Assembly (NCBI GenBank): GCA_963575745.1
Contig: CAUYUJ010016066.1
Location: 1 to 64,000, forward strand
Direction: 5' to 3'
From: Prorocentrum cordatum
Lineage: Eukaryota > Sar > Dinophyceae > Prorocentrales > Prorocentraceae
Length of the DNA stretch: 64,000 bases
Shown here: positions 1 to 10,889 of the stretch, in pieces
Numbering within the stretch: position 1 is the first letter of the stretch
How the letters are laid out: every line of letters starts with the position of its first letter
Made by a program: the position numbers and the translations under genes
Notes under the pieces: generated by a model
Told to the model about the DNA's origin: nothing
Databases searched by the model: none
What the model saw: only the letters and a program-made list of their open reading frames with translations

Positions 1-460
1 GGAGGATGTGGCTGAGGATCGTGAGGACGAGGGGGACGATGATAAGATAAGACACGCGCCGAGAGGCGGACCAGGCTTCAGCCAACACAGTGGGTTCCCG
101 AAAGTGTCACGAATCTCGGTGCCACCACCTGCATCCACAATTCAGGACGCAACGAAAATGTCACGAATTTCGGTGCCCATGCGGACCCCGAGACTCGCTT
201 GCGAACTCTCTGGTGGAGCTCGCTCGAGAGACCAACTCCCCCTGGCGAGATGATGCGGGTGAGGGGCTATCGGCGAGGAGGGTCACGAGTGAGGACGCGG
301 AGGGGGCGGTTGAGTAGGATGCGGTTGCCTTCCGCGCTGCCTGATCTCCTTCAGCACTGCCTTATGCGAGCAGGGCTGCACTTTGCGAACGGGCGCTCGC
401 GGGGGGAAGATGAGAGGGCGAATGTTGGGGGTGCGAGCTGGGGGCATCCAAAGGTGGTTG

Positions 461-1510
461 CTAAGCGACCTCAGTTTCCTGAGACGCCTTGTTCCCCCCC
501 TCCCCATTGCCCCCGCCAGCGCAGGGAGGGGGGCGCGAGGGTGGACGAGAGACGAGGTGGGGATGAGGGGGCGAGGGCGGGAGGTGGAGGAGGATGGATG
601 AGGAGGAGGAGGAGGGGGAGGATAAGGAAGATGATGAGGAATGGGAGCGATGAGGATGGGGATGCTGCGTTGGATGGGGAGGAGGAGGAGGAGGAGGCGG
701 AGGATAAGGAGGAGGAGGAGGAGGAGTGCGGAGGAATATAAATAAGAACGTGCCACCGTTCGCATAGCGAGGCCCCTTTCGAACCTTGACGTCGTTCAGC
801 ACCGTGTAGGCGTCGCTGACGTTGATGCTGAACGTGGGGCTCTGTGGGTTGCCAGCCAGCAGAATCAGCGCCGCGACGCGAACGCTCGTGGTCTCCTTGA
901 GGTTCGTCAGTCCCAAGCGTTCCAAGTGGATGCCGAGCGACTGGAGCTTCTCGTGGCATGACTTAGGCGTGAAGCCAGTCAAGACATCCCAGAGCGAGGG
1001 CGTCAAGAACCGATGAATGTTCATGGCCTCGGCGCCCGTGTTGCTGCCGCGAGTCGCAGTTGCTGTCGCTGCATGTGGGCTGGTCGCAGCGGCAATGATA
1101 GATGCGGAGAGCTCCTGGCGAGAGGCGTGGTTCCACGGGGCCTGCTGGATGGCGTTGATGGCCTGCTCTCGGCCGCGCGCCTCCTTCCTCCTCAACATCA
1201 TCACACGTTCACCTTCTCCTCCTCCTTCTCATCCTCCTCCTCCTCCTCTTTCCCCCTGCTCCTCCTCCTCCTATTCCTCCTCCGCCTCCTCCTTATCCTC
1301 CTCCTCCTCCTCCGCCGCCCACCCTCGCCCCTGGCGGGCCTGGGTCGCTTCGGCAAGCGTCAAGGCGCCCGCCTGCCTCAACGCGTTGATGAGGTTGTCT
1401 TTCTCGTTCGCGAGCCTGACCTGCAAGGCGTCACCGACGAGAGACCCAGCCTGCGCGGCAGTCTGGATGAAGTCGACCGTCTGGCTGACAGCCCTGAGAA
1501 ACTCAGCCAT
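461..1510 (-). CDS. Unrecognised dinoflagellate-type protein gene, probably three exons
   Basis: I do not recognise a named family. Exon 1 runs from the ATG at 1510 down to about 1330 and encodes an amphipathic, Ala/Gln-rich helical segment (MAEFLRAVSQTVDFI at the start). Exon 2, about 1190 to 785, encodes REQAINAIQQAPWNH, then MNIHRFLTPSLWDVLTGF and a Leu-rich tail ending near LNDVK. Between them lies a (CCT)n tract that would be intron. A GT donor after AAG at 785 pairs in phase with a CAG acceptor at 479, giving a tiny last exon (461-478) that ends in TAG. The exon 1/2 junction could not be fixed. The middle exon has normal complex composition, unlike the flanking microsatellites, which is why I call it coding. 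No SL relic is visible upstream; instead the 5' end is tandemly repeated (see 1483-2200). Confidence 0.5.
590..735 (+). repeat. (GGA)n/(GAT) microsatellite
   Basis: Purine-rich array on the plus strand, lying in the inferred last intron of the minus-strand gene at 461-1510. Confidence 0.9.
1205..1320 (+). repeat. (CCT)n microsatellite in inferred intron 1
   Basis: Interrupted CCT/CTT array separating the two main exons of the minus-strand gene at 461-1510. Confidence 0.9.
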
Positions 1511-2200
1511 CGCTGCCAGCCAGGAGCAGAACGCTGCAAAAAAAACAAAACCTGAGGGGCGAGCCCGCTTGAACAGGAAACGCTGTCGTGGCGATGATGG
1601 CGGGGGCGTTGCGATCCACGTCGCACATCCTACTTCTCATCATCATCATCATCATCATCACTCCTCCTCCTCCCCGGAGCTGGCTGGAAGGCTGAGGTGG
1701 CCAACCATGCTCGCCGCTGGTTGACAGCCCTGAGAAACTCAACCTTCGCTGCCAGCCAGGAGCAGAACGTGCCCACCCAAAAAAAAACCTGAGGGGCGAG
1801 CCCGCTTGAACAGGAAACGCTGTCGTTGCGATGCTGACGGGGGCGTTGCGATCCACGTCGCACATCCTACTTCTCATCATCATCATCATCATCATCATCA
1901 CTCCTCCTCCTCCTCGGAGCTGGCTGGAAGGCTGAGGTGGCCAACCATGCTCGCCGCTGGTTGACAGCCCTGAGAAACTCAACCTTCGCTGCCAGCCAGG
2001 AGCAGAACGTGCCCACCCAACAAAAAAACCTGAGGGGCGAGCCTGCGTGAACAGGAAACGCTGCCGTGGCGATGCTGACGGGGGCGTTGCGATCCACGTC
2101 GCACCTCCTCCTCCTCCTCCTCATCATCATCGTCATCGTCATCATCACTCCTCCTCCTCGGAGCTGGCTGGGGGGCTGAGGTGGCGCACCATGCTCGCCG
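1483..2200 (-). repeat. Tandem triplication (~240 bp unit) of a gene 5' end
   Basis: Three consecutive copies start near 1488, 1723 and 1963. Each carries the complement of the first codons of the gene at 461-1510 (CTGAGAAACTCA), a purine-rich stretch, a CCTGAGGGGCGAGCC block and a (CAT)n/(CCT)n microsatellite. Only the copy nearest the gene continues into a full exon; the other two diverge after about 10 codons. The array therefore repeats the upstream region and start of the gene. Confidence 0.85.
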
Positions 2201-2820
2201 CGCAGGCGGCTGGCCCGTCCCAAGATGCACCACCACTCACCAACCGACAGGTGAAAATCCTTGGCATGGACGGAGCTCAAGCGCTGGCACGACTGGGCAT
2301 GGCCTCGGCGACCAACTCTTGACAATGGAAAAGGAAGAAGAAACAACTCACCCTCCCTCAAGGCGCAGGGCACGATGGCCCAGCATTAAGGCGGTTTGCC
2401 ATCGAGGGTGTGATGGCCACGTAGCCACCACGGGGCGAGATGGAGGAGGAGGAGGAGGAGGAGGAGGAGGAGGAGGAGAAGGAGGAGGACGACAAGCATG
2501 GGGAGCAAAGTTTCGGCGTGGTTTGATGAGCGCATGCTTTCGGGGGGGGATCCGTTTAGCCAAAGTACGCACGCCCTTGTCATTGCTGCATGCAGTGCGA
2601 GATGCGGTCGAGAGGGGCAAAGAGGGAGGACGCATGAGAGGTTCACGATGTTTTCGGGAAGGGCGTGAATGCATGAGGTGGTACACGTCGGTGGGCAGCG
2701 GATGCACGTCGAGTTCGGGCCCTAAAGAAAAAGGCACAGGACATGTCCTGAAGCAGCGGGCTCGCCCCTGCAGCGATCGCTTAGTTTTTTGAATGGGTCA
2801 CTGTGTGAAGTTCCTGGTTC
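2200..2820. other. Gene-poor stretch with a (GGA)n array
   Basis: Contains a (GGA)n array at about 2440-2490. A short open plus-strand segment (2190-2322, ending in TGA) has mixed composition and could be a terminal exon, but nothing else supports it. Confidence 0.4.
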
Positions 2821-2824
2821 TAAT

Positions 2825-2945
2825 TATCCTCCTCGTCCTTCTCCTCCTCGTCGTCCACCTTCTCCTCCTCCTCCGCCTCCTCCCCAACCCCCTCCTCCTC
2901 CTCCTCCTTTTCCTCCTCCTCCTCCTCCTCATCCTCCTACCCCTT
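2825..2945 (+). repeat. (CCT)n/(CTC)n microsatellite
   Basis: Interrupted pyrimidine array; the Pro/Ser/Leu ORFs across it are translations of the repeat. Confidence 0.9.
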
Positions 2946-3189
2946 ACCGTCCGCCACGGACGGTAAGGGAGGCCCGCGGGGGGGCAGAGAGGCAGAGAGG
3001 CGCGCGCCAGCCCTCAGGCCCGCGGGCGGTGGCAGGCGGGTGCACGGGGGCGGACGCGGCGGGGCACTCCTCCCTCCTTATCCTCTTCTTCTTCATCCTT
3101 CTCCTGCTCCTCTTTCTCGCCCGCCTCGTTCGAGCCATCATTTCTCAAATCCACCCTCGGGCCGGCCATCCGGTACCAGGGCCGCGCGG

Positions 3190-3685
3190 GGATGCCTACC
3201 CCATGCCTACCCCATGCTTACCCAGTGCCTACCCCGTGCCTACCCCGTGCCAACCTCATGCCTACCCCATGCCTACCCCATGCCTACCCCATGCCTACCC
3301 CGTGCCTACCCCGTGCCTACCCCGTGCCTACCCCGTGCCTACCCCGCGCCTACCCCGTGCCTACCCCGTGCCTACCCCATGCCTACCCCATGCCTACCCC
3401 ATGCCTACCCCGTGCCTACCCCGTGCCTACCCCATGCCTACCCCGTGCCTACCCCGTGCCTACCCCGTGCCTACCCCGTGCCTACCCCATGCCTACCCCA
3501 TGCCTACCCCGTGCCTACCCCGTGCCTACCCCATGCCTACCCCATGCCTACCCCATGCCTACCCATGCCTACCCCGCCCCATGCCTACCCCATGCCTACC
3601 CCGTGCCTACCCCGTGCCTACCCAGTGCCTACCCCCTGCCTACCCCATGCCTACCCCCTGCCTACCCCGTGCCCACCTCATGCCC
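3190..3685 (+). repeat. 11-bp minisatellite, unit CCCCRTGCCTA, about 45 copies
   Basis: The unit CCCCATGCCTA/CCCCGTGCCTA repeats almost without interruption, with G/A at one position as the main variant. Because 11 is not a multiple of 3 and the unit has no stop, all three plus-strand frames stay open and encode the same 11-residue motif ([11 protein letters not shown]) in different phase. Nothing upstream looks like a real gene, so I treat the ORFs as by-products. Confidence 0.95.
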
Positions 3686-3903
3686 GCAGGGCGCTTGCTT
3701 TTTTTTCCTGGCGCGCAGATGCACGCATGCCACTCGGTGCTAGCTCGAAGCCGAGTTGGCATGAACAATGTTACGTCTGAGATCGAGCGCCGATTAATGC
3801 ATCTTCTGAAGATCACCCTGCGCTGGCGACAACCCCAGTCGCGGCGCAGCTGTTCCCCAGCTCAGACCGTGCTGCCATAGCGTCCGATGGAACTGCGCGC
3901 TGC

Positions 3904-5064
3904 TCACTCCTCCACGACCTCGGCCTCGGCCTCGGCTTGCATGGCGTCGATGCTCTTCTTGAACTCGGCGCTCGCTGCCTTGGCGCTGGCCTTCATGCCG
4001 TTCACGCTTTTCAGGAACACGTTGATATCTTTGCTGTTGCCAGTCTTCGTGTCCACGAGCCCCTGCAGCGTCACGATTGACGCCGCGAGATCATTCTTCA
4101 CCTTGGTGGCATCCTTCACCTTCTTCGGCGCGAAGTTATCCACGTTCTCAGGCGCCGTGACCTGCAGCAAGACTGCGCTGAGCTGCAGGACGTCAGCCTC
4201 GAGCTTGGGGATGGCTGCGGCGATGCGCTTGATGAGCCCAGCGGACAACGACTTAGGTGCAGACTCCACCTTCACTTTGTTGTCTGCATCAGCCTCTTGA
4301 TCCGTTGGGGTAGCGGCGGAAGCCTTGGCGGCATTCTCCGTCTTGCGCTTCTTGGGGGGGGGGGGGGGCTTGGCTGCCTTCGACTGCTCAAGGGTTCGGA
4401 CCTTCTCGAGCTCGGATTCCTCTGACTTGCTGAGCTCCATCGAGTACTCGGGGTTCCACATGAGCTCCTCGCCCGTGACGTCGTGCCGAATCGTGGTGCC
4501 ATTCAGCTCGTACATTGCCCACCGAGCCTCCCCGCCAGGCTGCGCCAAGATCTTCGCCTTCAGCTCAGCCGTGCGCACGAACCCACCCACTGCCTTCATG
4601 CGGTGCGCCGCCTTTGACACGGTGGTGTTGGTGACCTTCTCCGTGAGAAGCTTCTTCAGGTCATCCGAAAACAAGTCCGCGCCGCGCGCGAAGAGGTCGG
4701 CCCTGCTGTCGGGATCCAGGTCAGCGAGCGCTTGATCGGTAACGTGCCCCCCCTTCACGACGCGGCGGATCCGCTCCTTCAGAGAGTTGCACTTCTTGCA
4801 CCTCGCGGTGCATTTGGATCCCGTGAGCTCATTGGCAGCTTGCGCGTAAACTTCTGAGGCTGGCTTGTGCTGCCTGCAACAAGAACACAGCACGGTCATC
4901 TCCTTGCCATCCGAGCAAGCTGCCGCAGCGCCATCTGGCACACTAGCTGCCCCCGTACTCTCGGCTGCGTCGCCGACATCTGCTGACAGCGCGGGGGCCT
5001 CGGAGGCCGCTGGCGAGGCGGGGGCGGGGGCGGCCAAGGCCGATTCGACCAGCGTGGCTGACAT
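3904..5064 (-). CDS. Intronless 386-aa protein with a paired-Cys cluster and C-terminal coiled-coil-like region
   Basis: Start chosen at the ATG at 5064 (MSATLVESALA), not at the upstream in-frame codons, because a likely relic SL lies about 65 nt 5' of it. Residues 1-50 are Ala/Ser/Pro-rich. Residues 60-92 hold Cys 60, 62, 63, 85, 89 and 92 (CxCC, then CxxxCxxC), a plausible zinc-binding cluster. A middle region (about 100-215) has mixed composition (RWAMYELNG, MWNPEYSMEL). Residues 234-241 are PPPPKKRK-like, a good monopartite nuclear signal. Residues 270-386 are Lys/Ala/Val-rich and heptad-like, ending in acidic EVVEE. I do not recognise a named family. The single open frame, TGA stop and SL relic suggest a retroposed mRNA. 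A nuclear role is inference. Confidence 0.85.
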   Translation of the reverse strand: MSATLVESALAAPAPASPAASEAPALSADVGDAAESTGAASVPDGAAAACSDGKEMTVLCSCCRQHKPASEVYAQAANELTGSKCTARCKKCNSLKERIRRVVKGGHVTDQALADLDPDSRADLFARGADLFSDDLKKLLTEKVTNTTVSKAAHRMKAVGGFVRTAELKAKILAQPGGEARWAMYELNGTTIRHDVTGEELMWNPEYSMELSKSEESELEKVRTLEQSKAAKPPPPPKKRKTENAAKASAATPTDQEADADNKVKVESAPKSLSAGLIKRIAAAIPKLEADVLQLSAVLLQVTAPENVDNFAPKKVKDATKVKNDLAASIVTLQGLVDTKTGNSKDINVFLKSVNGMKASAKAASAEFKKSIDAMQAEAEAEVVEE

Positions 5065-5128
5065 TGCAGGGCTCGGTCGGGCAGACAAAATACAAAAGTG
5101 GCGTTGATCTCTCCGCGGCGTGCCGTCG

Positions 5129-5150
5129 GTCGAGCCAAAACGCTGCGTGT
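5129..5150 (-). other. Probable degenerate relic spliced leader
   Basis: On the minus strand this reads CGCAGCGTTTTGGCTCGA; about 15 of 22 positions match the dinoflagellate SL if one base is gapped, including an unbroken TTTTGGCTC core. It lies about 65 nt upstream of the ATG at 5064 in the gene's own orientation, where an SL should sit. It is the weakest of the four relics here. Confidence 0.5.
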
Positions 5151-5254
5151 TCGGGCTTCGGCTTCCCCCATCCGCTGGAAAGTGTTGCGAACCTTTGCGT
5201 GGGTGCCTCTCGGGGGCTGTGCTTTCCAAGTCCTCATCCTTCTCCTCCTATCAC

Positions 5255-5292
5255 GACTGCTGCTACTACGGCTGCCACTACTACTACTACTG

Positions 5293-5357
<65 letters not shown>

Positions 5358-5366
5358 GCGAATGCG

Positions 5367-5422
<56 letters not shown>

Positions 5423-5430
5423 ATCCTCAT
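5255..5430 (+). repeat. (CTA)n/(CGACTA)n microsatellite
   Basis: Nearly pure CTA array with CGA variants in the centre. Confidence 0.95.
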
Positions 5431-5903
5431 CATGTCCGCATCCTCATCCTCCTCATCCTCCCTCATCATGCTCCCCCTCCTCCTCCTCACTCCCCTCATC
5501 ATTCTCCCTCGCCCCCCCCCCCCCCCTCCCCCCCTCCCCCCCCGCCTCCTCCTCCTCCTCCTCCTCCTCCCTCCTCCTTCTCCCTCCCCCTCCTCCTCCT
5601 CCTCCTCCTCCTCCTCCTCTCCCCTCTCCTCCCCCTCCTCCTCCTCAATCAGAAATCAGTGTCCCTCTCCCCACCCCCCCTACCCCCCATCCCCCCCCCC
5701 CCCCCCCCTCCTCCTCTGCGACACCCCCCCTCCCCAATTCCTCCTCCTCCTCATTCCCCCTCATCGTCCTCATCCTCAGGCTTCTCCTCCTCCTCCTCCT
5801 CCCCCTCCTCCTCCTCTTCCCCCTCCTCCCTCCTCCTCCCATCCTCCTCCTCCTCCTCCTCCTCCTCATCCTCCTCCTCCTCCTCCTCCTCCTCCTCCTC
5901 CTA
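5431..5903 (+). repeat. Long (CCT)n/(C)n pyrimidine array
   Basis: About 470 bp of CCT and CTC units with C homopolymers. Long Pro, Ser or Leu ORFs in the three frames are artefacts. Confidence 0.95.
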
Positions 5904-6035
5904 GCGACGGCGAGCCTGTCGCGTAAGTTGGCGAATGCAACAGAGGAGGGGGATCGAGCGACTGCGAGCCTGTAGCGTGGGTTGGCGAATGCACAACGGA
6001 GGATGGGATTCGAGCGACGGCGAGCCTGTCGCAAA
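5903..6035 (+). repeat. ~54-bp tandem repeat, 2.5 copies
   Basis: The phrase GCGACGGCGAGCCTGTCG recurs at about 5904, 5958 (two changes) and 6013, separated by TTGGCGAATGCA-type spacers. Confidence 0.85.
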
Positions 6036-6179
6036 GATACGGGTTGCCCCGCGCGCCCACAACAGCTGCACGGATGGGGCTGTTGATCTCGCCGATGGAG
6101 GGGACTCCTGTTCAACAACGGGGCAGGCGCCCAGTCCAAAGACCACCAGCCCCCCTCCACGCCCAAAAGGGGGAAGAAG

Positions 6180-6580
6180 CGCTCGCACCCGCATCCGAGA
6201 TGGCCACAAGATGGCTCCGAGATGGCCCCAATGGAGCTTCAAGGCAGCCCCTCAGGGCACCATTCCAAGAGAGCCCCCAAAGGGCTCTAAGAAGGCCCCA
6301 ATAGGCACCCAGGAATTCTGTACCAACCGAGGGCCCGCTGGCACATAATTCCTGGGCCCCTCTTAGTGCCCTCGTGTGGCTTCTTGGGTGCCTCTTGGAG
6401 CCTCGTGGAACGCTCTTACCCCCCCTCGGAGCCCTCTCGAGGCCCCTCAGAGCGCCCCAGGAAGCACCGAGAGGGCCCCGAGAGAGCTCCAAGCTGGCAG
6501 CAGTTTCTACAACCAGCGGGTGGCAGTATGGCTGTAGAAAGTCGGGTCATCTTGGGGCCCTTTTGGAGCCCCCCAACACC
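6180..6580. repeat. GGCCCC/CTTGGG-type degenerate repeat cluster
   Basis: Irregular copies of a ~16-30 bp phrase like CTCTTGGGGCCC and its complement. The same sequence type recurs at 18540-18840, 42030-42130, 44040-44220 and 48600-49440. No coding signal. Confidence 0.6.
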
Positions 6581-6699
6581 CCACCCACCCCGACGAACAT
6601 TAATACGTTTAGAGACACATGCGTATTGCGAAGGCAGGGCGTGCGCCCTCAACTGTCATTGTCAGCTAGCGGGCTTCGGCGCGCGCGGATGCTAATTGA

Positions 6700-7821
6700 C
6701 TATTGGTCAGGCTGCTCAGCTGGCGTAGTCCACGATCCGCACACTGAAACTTCCGTTGGCGATGGAAGCTCGGTTAGCACTGGCCGTTCCGAGTTGGAAT
6801 CCTCCAAGCTGGCTGGAGACAGAACTGCGGAGGTCACCTCGGAGGCGGGCGAGAGCAGCACCTCAGCGGGGGGCGAGCTGCGTGCTGCGGCGTGCTGGTC
6901 TGCGATGCCCTCGGCGGCGGCGTGCTGGGCTGCGATGCCCTCGGCGGCGGCGTGCTGGTCTGCGATGCCCTGCTCGGCCGCCTGCTCAGCGGGCTCGCTC
7001 GGGGGGTTGCGCAGCGGCTCGTCCTGCGCGGCGGTCTGCTCGGCGAGTTCGGCTGTCTGTTCACCCTGCCCCTGAACGTCCAGATCTGCCTCGCTGTGCT
7101 CCGCCGTGCCTGGCTGCTCGCCGGCACCCGCCGCCCACTCCTCCCACTCGTCAGCGCCCCAGTTCGCGCGGTGCACGTTTGCCTGCTGACGAGAGGGCAC
7201 AACGCATCACCCGCCACTCCCTTCTCCTCCGCCCAGCCTCCTGCGGCCCCTGGGAGCATCCGAATATAACAATGAACCCCTCATGTGGAGGATAGGGCTT
7301 GGGAGGGGGGGTGGATTGTGGACCCCCCTCCTCCCCCGCTGATACCATCCCCCTCCTCCCCCTCATCCTCCTCCGCCTCCTCCTCCTTCTTGCACGGCCG
7401 TGGCAGCCTCCCACCACTGCTGCTGCCACGCCCACGCGTTCGCCATCTCGTACGCAGCCTGCGCCTGCTCGTGGGCTCGCCAATACTCTGAGTACCGACG
7501 TTGCCGCATCTCCTCTCGGTGCTGCTGCTGCCGCGCTGCCTGCACGTGCCTCGGGACTCGCCCGCCAAGCAAACCGTTGGCTGCAATTGCCTCTTGGCAG
7601 AGGAGGTATGCACGCTCTCGGTTCTGCGGTGGGCCACGCAGGGTGAACATTCGCCCCCTGCCGTCGTGCCGATCACGCACTCTAGCTCGGCACCCAGTCT
7701 CAGCTTCGATGGCGTCAGCGTCCGCCCTCGTAAGCGTTCCTGCTGGCAATGGGGCGCATATGTAAAACTGCGCAGGCGCGTCGCTCGCAGGAGGCAGCTC
7801 TGGCGATCGCCACTGCGACAT
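6700..7821 (-). CDS. KH-like, Gln/Ala-rich protein, two exons (7396-7821 and 6700-7182)
   Basis: Exon 1 starts at the ATG at 7821. Residues about 28-82 (PAGTLTRADADAIEAETGC ... RGRMFTLRGP ... AYLLCQEAIAANG) look like a KH RNA-binding fold: alpha-alpha, a variable loop, beta, then a closing helix. The classic GxxG loop is only weakly matched. A Gln/Arg/Trp-rich helical part follows. A GT donor after the codon for Ala at 7396 and a CAG acceptor at 7183-7185 are both phase 0, leaving a 213-nt intron made largely of GGA repeat. Exon 2 is acidic, Gln/Ala-rich, with three ~10-residue repeats (EGIADQHAAA) at about 6897-6985, and ends in TAG at 6700. Total about 302 aa. A double SL relic lies 34-67 nt upstream. 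An RNA-associated role is inferred only from the KH-like part. Confidence 0.65.
7183..7395 (-). other. Inferred 213-nt GT-AG intron
   Basis: Donor GTGCAAG, acceptor GTCAGCAG; both ends are phase 0. It is dominated by a (GGA)n array in transcript sense. Because the gene carries SL relics (hence came from spliced mRNA), this intron was probably gained later. Confidence 0.55.
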
Positions 7822-7854
7822 GGCAGGGGCGACTCTGCAGGCAGGGCCTCATCG

Positions 7855-7888
7855 CAAGCCAAAATGGCTTGAGCCAAACTGTCGACAG
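7855..7888 (-). other. Tandem pair of relic spliced leaders
   Basis: Reading the minus strand, 7888-7868 aligns to the last 21 nt of the SL with four mismatches and ends exactly in GGCTCAAG. It is followed at once by CCATTTTGGCTTG, the truncated 3' part of a second SL. An old SL abutting a truncated newer SL is the arrangement known for recycled dinoflagellate mRNAs. The pair precedes the ATG at 7821 by about 33 nt. Confidence 0.85.
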
Positions 7889-7951
7889 CTGGACGTGGAC
7901 ACGGAGCGCGGACCCTCTGCTGCAAGGGCGAGCCCGTTGCAGCAGTTGGGT

Positions 7952-8094
7952 GTATGGGGGCGGTGGGTGGTGGGTGGTGGGTGGTGGGTTGGTACTGGGT
8001 GGGTGGTGGGTGGGTTGTGGGTGGGTGGTGGGTGGGTTGTTGGTGGTGGGTGGTGGGTGGGTTGTGGGTGGGCGGGTGGGTGGGTGGGTGGGTC
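7952..8094 (+). repeat. (GGGTGGT)n G-rich array
   Basis: GGGTGGT/GGGTTGT units, ending in an uninterrupted run of GGGT repeats at 8067-8092 with four or more G-triplets, i.e. strong G-quadruplex potential. Confidence 0.9.
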
Positions 8095-8134
8095 CCCAAG
8101 CTGATCCTGAGGTTGCCTTGCCACCCCCCTCTGT

Positions 8135-8283
8135 TCCTCTCCTTCTCTTACTCCTCCTCCTCCTCCTCCTCATTCTCCTTCTCCTCCTCCTCCTCCTCCT
8201 CCCCATCCTCCTCCTCCTCCTCCTCCTCCTCCTCCTCACCTCCTCTTCCTCGTCTTCCTTCTCCTCCTCCCCCTCCTCCTCGT
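8135..8283 (+). repeat. (CCT)n microsatellite
   Basis: Interrupted CCT/CTT array. Confidence 0.9.
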
Positions 8284-8583
8284 AATTATCATCATAGGTC
8301 CGACCTTGCAGGCTCACCGCTCCAGATTGAGCGACAGCTATTCCGAATGTTTTTTTTGTAGCTGGATACCACTGGGTGTACTTCTGTTCGACTGAAACAA
8401 AGCGGGCGAGGAACGCACGGCTGCGGAAGGGGAGGGGGCTGTGAAGGAGGCAGAGGGGGGTGTTGAGGAGTCGGCGGGGCACGAGGTGGATGCCGAGGGA
8501 GGGGCCCAAGGTTGGGAGGAGGAAGTGCGATGGACGATGACGATATCGATGATGATGATGGTGATTTCCTCATGCGCGCGAAA

Positions 8584-10205
8584 TTATAGCACGTCAACGC
8601 CTGGGAGGTCTGGCACGACAGGCTGCACGCTGCCAGAGGCACTCGCAAAGGACGGCAACGACATGACAAACATGGCCGTTGAACAGTACATAACAGTTGT
8701 CGTCGCCAACCATTCGTTGGCGGCGCGCCGCTTCCACATGCGGCAAAAAATAAGGTGTTTCCAATCTGGCGTAGCAAGTGGGTTGCCGCCGCAGAAAAAC
8801 AACGCTACGCCCACGTGGTATCGGACCCGATCGGCAGACAACAAAACAAACGAGCCGCTCTTAATCACCCCTCTGGCCGTGGTGATGTGCTTGGAGGCGC
8901 GAACTTGGCCAACCTTGGTTGGGAAAAAAACGTGTTCGATAAACTTACCCAGCTGTGGCGATGGCTTGCTGGCGCCGAGAAACTCGGGCACGAGGCAACG
9001 TTCCACGCGCGCCAGCGCATGGAGCGTCTGCCGCCTCAACACAGTGCATTCCCACCCGTCCCCTGCCGAGTGGCGAGACGCAGCCTTGGCGTCTTTATGT
9101 TTTCTCTCCATGCTAAAGCACGATACAACTTCCGAGTGCGCAGCAATGCAAGCTGGAACGTGAAACATGTAATGGGTTTTCTGCTTGCACGCGAGGCGGC
9201 CGTACACGGCCCTGTACACAATAAAATGTTCGCGCGTTAATTGGGACAGAATGCCAACATTCTCAACGCAGTACTCCTTCCAGACAAGCATGTCTGTTAT
9301 CTTGCCCAACAACAGCATGCTGCGGCACTCCTCAACGAGTAAACCCTGCGGAACGACGACCATCTTCGCAAACCACGCCAATACCGCCACAGCTGTTACA
9401 GTCTCCCCCGCATAAGCTTTTATATGAGAGCCTCTGGCCCGCGTCCGATCCTGAAAGAACTTGCGCGGTAAACCTCTGAGGGGCTTCGGCGGCGAGAAGC
9501 TGCCGCTGAATCTGTCCAGGAGATCCAATGTGAACGCGGTGGCCTCGGTGAGATTCGCGCAGAAATAATTCACTTCATATTGGGCCATTCCGCTCGACGC
9601 AAACAACACATGCATAAAATCCCAAAACGTGTGATCGATCGGGGAAACAATGTCGCGCAAAGTCCTGTCCCATATCAACGCATGCGGATCATGCGTGAGG
9701 CCCGCTGCCGTCTCCTCGTGCTGGAAAGCACCAGGGGCAAGAAGTACATGGCTCTGGCGTTCGACGTGGTCTGCAAGGTCGTAAAAACTTGCGGTGGTGT
9801 GCAGATCGAACTCCTCTGGAAGAGCATCGTGCAAGTGCTTCGCATACATGTTCCCTGCTAACTTAGACACGTGGCACTTGACGACGTTCCTGCAGAAATA
9901 GCAGGGCTTGTAGCCCCCCGCCCCCTTCACAGCAAATGTAAACTTGAAAGCTTTCTCGTCTTGGATGATATACCCCAACGCACCAGTCAGAATACGCAAC
10001 GATCTGCTACTATCCAAACATCGGAAACCATTTTTAAACGACGAGGCGCCCATGCTGAAAAACATATGCAACACTTTGCCAACAATTTCGGACAAACCTC
10101 CTTTTATCTTGCCTTCCACTGAACAAGGGATGTACCCAACTGTGAACCAGCCACACGAACGACTTTTGAACCACGACGGAAGTTGTGCCACAGTCCAATC
10201 CACCG
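8584..10205 (-). pseudogene. DDE-type transposase, C-terminal two thirds of a broken copy
   Basis: One open minus-strand frame of about 540 codons ending in TAA at 8584. From the N-terminal side it shows WTVAQLPSWFKSR, CGWFTVGYIP, a Cys pair in GAGGYKPCYFCRNVV, then TFWDFMHVLFASSGMAQYEVNYF and CFSMERKHKDAK. The Asp in WDFMH and the Glu in SMERKHK fit the second and third acidic residues of an RNase H-like DDE transposase; the first Asp (LYTDG) is in the separate segment at 10447-10845. This resembles the large multicopy transposase-like proteins of dinoflagellate genomes; a CACTA/Plavaka-type relation is inference. A repeat of about 240 bp separates it from its N-terminal part, and no AG acceptor lies just upstream of the second part, so I read the gap as an insertion rather than a normal intron. 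Confidence 0.65.
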
Positions 10206-10446
10206 ACACAGCGCGCCATGCCACGCAGCACACAACATCACGCGTGGGAGGAGCAGGAGGAGGCGAAGGAGGAGGAGGAGGAGCAGGAGAAGGAGGACGA
10301 GGAGGAGGATGAAGAGGAGGCAAGCTCCGAGCGAGAGCACCGTTTTGAACAGAAGACGCGTTGAACCAGTTCGTCCGACACCCCGCTTTTCTGAGGACGT
10401 CTCGAGCGGGATCCTATGGGGGTCGGTATCGCCGCAGGTTTCCTAA
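10206..10446. repeat. Insertion splitting the transposase: (GGA)n plus a ~95-bp duplicated block
   Basis: About 10235-10320 is (GGA)n. About 10325-10420 is a near copy of 10908-11000, which lies 5' of the transposase ATG; the two share GAGCACCGTTTTGAACAGAA and a GAGCGGGATCCTA end. On the minus strand no AG lies between the CCT array and the resumption of the frame. Confidence 0.7.
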
Positions 10447-10845
10447 ATATATGCACTGCAGCTCTCGAGATGGATCTGGCATCAAGGGGTTCCCCGTCGT
10501 AAGTCCATCCGTGTAGAGCCCAACGCGAATCTCAGAACCACCTATGCTCGAGAACAACAAATCGGCAAACTTCGGCCACCGCCGACACAGCTCCTGCAAC
10601 CATGCAACAGGATGAACGTACAAGAAATTATAAACAGTGCCATCGTCGAGAACGAATTCCATAGACCGAATCAATCTACCGCTGGGAGTGTCCACATCAA
10701 GTTCGTTCGAAAGGGCGCCCTTGAGTTTCGAGTTCGACTCTGTGCCTAACAAATCTGCGAGCACACGATCTGCTTGCGCCATACTCATTGATAAAGATTG
10801 GGCAACAAGGTCGAGTTTTGAGCGTTTCCTACTCTGAGCGTCCAT
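10447..10845 (-). pseudogene. DDE-type transposase, N-terminal part
   Basis: Starts at the ATG at 10845 (MDAQSRKRSKLDL) and reads through LIRSMEFVLDDGTVY and WLQELCRRWPKFADLL to VGLYTDGLTTGNPLM, where the Asp would be the first acidic catalytic residue. The frame meets a TAG about 30 nt after the conserved Tyr (ELQCIY). The expected next residues (WTVAQLP) are found in the downstream segment. Confidence 0.6.
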
Positions 10846-10889
10846 GATCCGCAATGCCACGTAGGCGAGGCGTGAGGACGGGCAGGACG